Assembly (NCBI RefSeq): GCF_020171785.1
Contig: NZ_JAIVAE010000004.1
Span: 124,001-188,000 of the forward strand
Direction: 5' to 3'
From: Guptibacillus hwajinpoensis
GTDB taxonomy: Bacteria > Bacillota > Bacilli > Bacillales > Guptibacillaceae
Length of the DNA stretch: 64,000 bases
Below, one piece after another: positions 62,362 to 64,000 of the stretch. The translations under genes and the position numbers were made by a program. Position 1 is the stretch's first letter, and every line of letters begins with the position of its first letter. The notes beneath the pieces are model-generated. The model was not told the origin of the DNA, did not search any database, and saw only the letters and a list, made by a program, of their open reading frames with translations.

Positions 62362-62703
62362 CTATTTTTCCGGATCGTTTTTTCCGTGATGCAATTGCCA
62401 CTTTTTAAACTCTAAATAATCCGCAAAGTCTTCTTTTGTAATGCCTGAGCGCATGGCCTCTTCGATCAATTCTTTCCATTCTGTATCAAGCGCAGGTTCT
62501 TCATGATCTTCTTCAAGAATAAATACCTCAATCGGCACTTTAAGTTCCGCTGCGATTTTTTCAAGAAATTGAATCGACGGATTTGCTTGCTGATTTCGTT
62601 CGATGGAACTTAGATAAGATTTGGCCACCCCTGCCCGCTTTGCTAATTCTGTCAATGACAATCCCATTCGATTCCGATAAAGTTTAATTTTTTCACCGAT
62701 CAT
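62362..62703 (-). CDS. SinR-like transcriptional regulator, copy 1
   Basis: The 113-residue protein has an N-terminal Xre-type HTH (LSLTELAKRAGVAKSYLSSI, then ERNQQANPSIQFLEKIAAEL) almost matching B. subtilis SinR. Its C-terminal Sin oligomerisation domain (DTEWKELIEEAMRSGITKED) is the part bound by SinI. SinR represses matrix genes in B. subtilis. This copy has a shifted middle (VFILEEDHEEPAL) and a different tail from copy 2. Its promoter has an inverted repeat over the -35, so autorepression is likely. Confidence 0.9.
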   Translation of the reverse strand: MIGEKIKLYRNRMGLSLTELAKRAGVAKSYLSSIERNQQANPSIQFLEKIAAELKVPIEVFILEEDHEEPALDTEWKELIEEAMRSGITKEDFADYLEFKKWQLHHGKNDPEK

Positions 62704-62739
62704 CCCTTTACCTCGACTTTATCATTATTTAATGAGTTA

Positions 62740-62776
62740 ATTTTATCAAGAACGCTTTGTTCTGTAAACAGAACAA
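62740..62776 (-). promoter_or_regulatory. Promoter and operator of SinR-like copy 1
   Basis: On the minus strand TTTACA (62768-62763), 17 bp, TAAAAT (62745-62740). The -35 is the centre of TTGTTCTGT-AA-ACAGAACAA (62757-62776), a perfect 9-bp inverted repeat with GTTCT half-sites as in SinR operators. A further half-site, AAGAAC at 62748-62753, lies in the spacer. Confidence 0.75.
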
Positions 62777-62948
62777 TAGTCATAGATTTTATAAATAAAC
62801 GATAAGAAGAAATATAAAATTGTGAAAAATTAAGAATAATAGAGGATTTATTAGAAAATAGCAAGTTTATTTAAGAATACAGCTTAAAATAAAGAATTTT
62901 CACTCTTTTTAATCTTCCAAAATAAGACTATATTAGATGTACATTCTA

Positions 62949-62973
62949 AATAAAGAACAAAACGTTCTTTATT
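62949..62973. promoter_or_regulatory. SinR-type operator before the sinI-like gene
   Basis: AATAAAGAAC-AAAAC-GTTCTTTATT is a perfect 10-bp inverted repeat containing two GTTCTTT sites, which match the SinR consensus GTTCTYT, in divergent order. It lies 40 bp before the sinI-like start and just after a possible -10 TATATT (62929-62934). Confidence 0.7.
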
Positions 62974-63012
62974 AGTGTCGGTTATTGCTGAATTTGATAA
63001 GGGGGATGGGGA

Positions 63013-63135
63013 ATGAGAACGTATACTGACGAAAAATTGGATCAGGATTGGGTGACCCTTATGTCAATCGCAAGAAATATAGGTTTGTCTAAGGAGGAAG
63101 TGAAGCGGTTTTTAATCAATTCCTCAAAAAAGTAA
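63013..63135 (+). CDS. SinI-like antirepressor peptide
   Basis: A 40-residue gene begins with ATG after AAGGGGGATGGG. The core LDQDWVTLMSIARNIGLSKE and then EVKRFL aligns with the SinI/SinR dimerisation helices (LDxEWxxLIxxAxxxxISKEExRxFL in B. subtilis). It has no DNA-binding domain, so it should bind a SinR-like protein and disarm it. It is flanked by two such repressors and preceded by a SinR-type operator. The gene following starts 6 bases later. Confidence 0.8.
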   Translation: MRTYTDEKLDQDWVTLMSIARNIGLSKEEVKRFLINSSKK

Positions 63136-63141
63136 GGAGGA

Positions 63142-63411
63142 ATGATGGTGATTAAGTTAGGTGAGGGGACGTTTGTATCCTATATACTTGGAAAAAGAAT
63201 CAAAGTGATCGCGATTGATGAACAAATTGCCAAGCTCTACATTAACGATGAGTATAAAGGAAACTGTGATCTGCCTTTTATTCTAGAGAAAATTCACAGT
63301 CTCGAATATAAAGACCAGGACATCAAGGGATTGATCGAGGATGAAAAAAAAATGTATGAGGAACTAAGTAAAATCATTAAAAACCAAACCATTTCACCTC
63401 ATAACGAATGA
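63142..63411 (+). CDS. Unrecognised 89-residue protein behind the sinI-like gene
   Basis: A soluble protein whose first half is beta-rich (EGTFVSYILGKRIKVIAIDE, LYINDEYKGNCDLPF) and whose second half is helical and charged (EDEKKMYEELSKIIKN). No motif or family is recognised. TAAGGAGG overlaps the sinI-like stop; starts at 63142, 63145 (ATG) or 63148 (GTG) are all possible, with GTG best spaced. Close coupling to the sinI-like gene suggests a role in the same regulatory switch. Confidence 0.7.
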   Translation: MMVIKLGEGTFVSYILGKRIKVIAIDEQIAKLYINDEYKGNCDLPFILEKIHSLEYKDQDIKGLIEDEKKMYEELSKIIKNQTISPHNE

Positions 63412-63496
63412 TGGGAAAAGGACCATAAGGGTTAATCAAGCTTCCCCAGTTTACTCGCTACATTTGTACTTGGATGACCTTAGTTGAAAATGAAAT

Positions 63497-63524
63497 AAGA
63501 GCCTACCAAAAGGTGTCGGCTCTT
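63497..63524 (-). terminator. Hairpin after SinR-like copy 2
   Basis: AAGAGCC (63497-63503) and GGCTCTT (63518-63524) with an inner ACC/GGT pairing. The minus-strand tail ATTTCATTTTC is moderately U-rich. The 123-bp gap holds nothing else. Confidence 0.6.
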
Positions 63525-63534
63525 GCATGACACT

Positions 63535-63870
63535 TTATTGATGAGGCCCCTGCTTTGCGCGCCATTTATTAAATTCAAGAAATTCCTTGAATTGATCTTT
63601 ACTAACACCTGATTCCATCGCTTCTTTCACTAACTTCTTCCATTCAGCGTCTAATTCACTTTGGTGAATCGGATCATCCCCTTGAAGGAGCACTTCGACT
63701 GAAACATCCAGTACATTTGAAATTTTATCTAGAAATTGAATAGAGGGATTTGATTGTATATTTCGTTCAATGGAACTTAAATACGATTTCGCGACGTTGG
63801 CGCGTTCTGCTAATTCTGAAAGTGATAATCCTTTGCGTAAACGATACTTTTTAACTTCTTCCCCGATCAC
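63535..63870 (-). CDS. SinR-like transcriptional regulator, copy 2
   Basis: The 111-residue protein has the same length as B. subtilis SinR and the closest sequence: IGEEVKKYRLRKGLSLSELA, AKSYLSSIERNIQSNPSIQF, and the Sin domain LDAEWKKLVKEAMESGVSKD followed by QFKEFLEFNKWR. This is the better SinR orthologue candidate of the two copies. Its own promoter carries the same inverted repeat over the -35 as copy 1. Confidence 0.92.
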   Translation of the reverse strand: MIGEEVKKYRLRKGLSLSELAERANVAKSYLSSIERNIQSNPSIQFLDKISNVLDVSVEVLLQGDDPIHQSELDAEWKKLVKEAMESGVSKDQFKEFLEFNKWRAKQGPHQ

Positions 63871-63912
63871 GTTTATCCCTCCGATGCTTCGACAAAATTC
63901 TTTCTATTCATA

Positions 63913-63947
63913 ATTATACCAGTATGTTTTTGTTCCGTAAATAGAAC
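63913..63947 (-). promoter_or_regulatory. Promoter and operator of SinR-like copy 2
   Basis: On the minus strand TTTACG (63941-63936), 17 bp, TATAAT (63918-63913), which is also an extended -10 (TGGTATAAT). The -35 is the centre of GTTCCGT-AA-ATAGAAC (63932-63947), the same geometry as the copy 1 operator. Confidence 0.75.
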
Positions 63948-63978
63948 GAAAGCGGCATAATGCGATGCCGCTTTCGTT
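63945..63978. terminator. Perfect 14-bp hairpin at the window end
   Basis: AACGAAAGCGGCAT (63945-63958) and ATGCCGCTTTCGTT (63965-63978) with a 6-nt loop. It touches the operator of SinR-like copy 2. It may terminate a gene beyond the window edge. Confidence 0.65.
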
Positions 63979-64000
63979 AAAGTTACTTTCCATTTTGATG

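Overview
The window reads as a chromosomal core segment of an endospore-forming, aerobic member of the Bacillaceae. Evidence seen directly: five sporulation genes (spo0F, spoIIR, spoIID, spoIIQ, spoIIID), Bacillus-type start regions with strong Shine-Dalgarno sites and frequent GTG/TTG starts, and gene order that follows the Bacillus subtilis rpoE-pyrG-spo0F-fbaA-tal-murAB-glpX-rho-rpmE-tdk-prfA-prmC-spoIIR-ywlC-ywlE-rpiB-ywlG-glyA-upp-atp-ywmB-murAA-spoIID-spoIIQ-spoIIID-mbl-fabZ backbone. Compared with B. subtilis it carries extra blocks: an icmF/meaB acyl-CoA cluster, hflKC, an 11-gene nuo operon behind the ATP synthase, a DUF4212/sodium-solute symporter operon and a sinR/sinI-like island. 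This resembles marine or soil Bacillaceae such as the Guptibacillus/Pseudalkalibacillus group, but that placement is inference. The ATP synthase a and c subunits have neutralophile-type, not alkaliphile-type, residues. No rRNA, tRNA, CRISPR array, prophage or intact insertion sequence was seen.

Layout. 1-6.3 kb: end of one acyl-CoA dehydrogenase gene, a five-copy 20-bp iteron array, then a second acyl-CoA dehydrogenase, meaB, a TetR regulator and the fused mutase icmF, probably serving branched-chain acyl-CoA metabolism. 6.5-17.8 kb: transcription factors (rpoE, rho), CTP synthesis, the phosphorelay protein Spo0F, central carbon enzymes (fbaA, tal, glpX), murAB, rpmE and tdk. 17.9-31.2 kb: spore-type lipoprotein, CoA-disulfide reductase, prfA-prmC (release factor and its methylase), spoIIR, a DnaA-box cluster in front of ywlC, mntP, hflKC, ywlE with an unusual insertion, rpiB, ywlG, glyA and upp. 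31.5-38.7 kb: atpZ-I-B-E-F-H-A-G-D-C. 40-50.2 kb: nuoA-B-C-D-H-I-J-K-L-M-N with no NADH-oxidising module (no nuoE/F/G). 50.4-54.2 kb: ywzB, ywmB, murAA, spoIID. 54.3-59.4 kb: TagE-like glycosyltransferase, spoIIQ and the symporter operon. 59.7-62.3 kb: spoIIID, mbl, an EpuA-like protein, fabZ and a small lipoprotein. 62.4-64 kb: two SinR-like repressors on the minus strand flanking a plus-strand 40-residue SinI-like gene and an unrecognised 89-residue gene.

Most notable signals: (i) the sin-like island, where both repressor promoters have the -35 box inside the same 16-20 bp inverted repeat, with a third GTTCTTT-type operator before the sinI-like gene; (ii) seven DnaA boxes within about 230 bp around the ywlC start; (iii) an exactly 20-bp-spaced TATTG(G/T)CCAA array before an acyl-CoA dehydrogenase gene; (iv) a ~60-residue charged insertion next to the catalytic Asp of the arginine phosphatase YwlE; (v) an Ala/Lys repeat arm on NuoC; (vi) several large palindromic intergenic elements that look like REP/MITE-type repeats. 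All functional statements rest on recognised family motifs and gene order read by eye; no database search was run.
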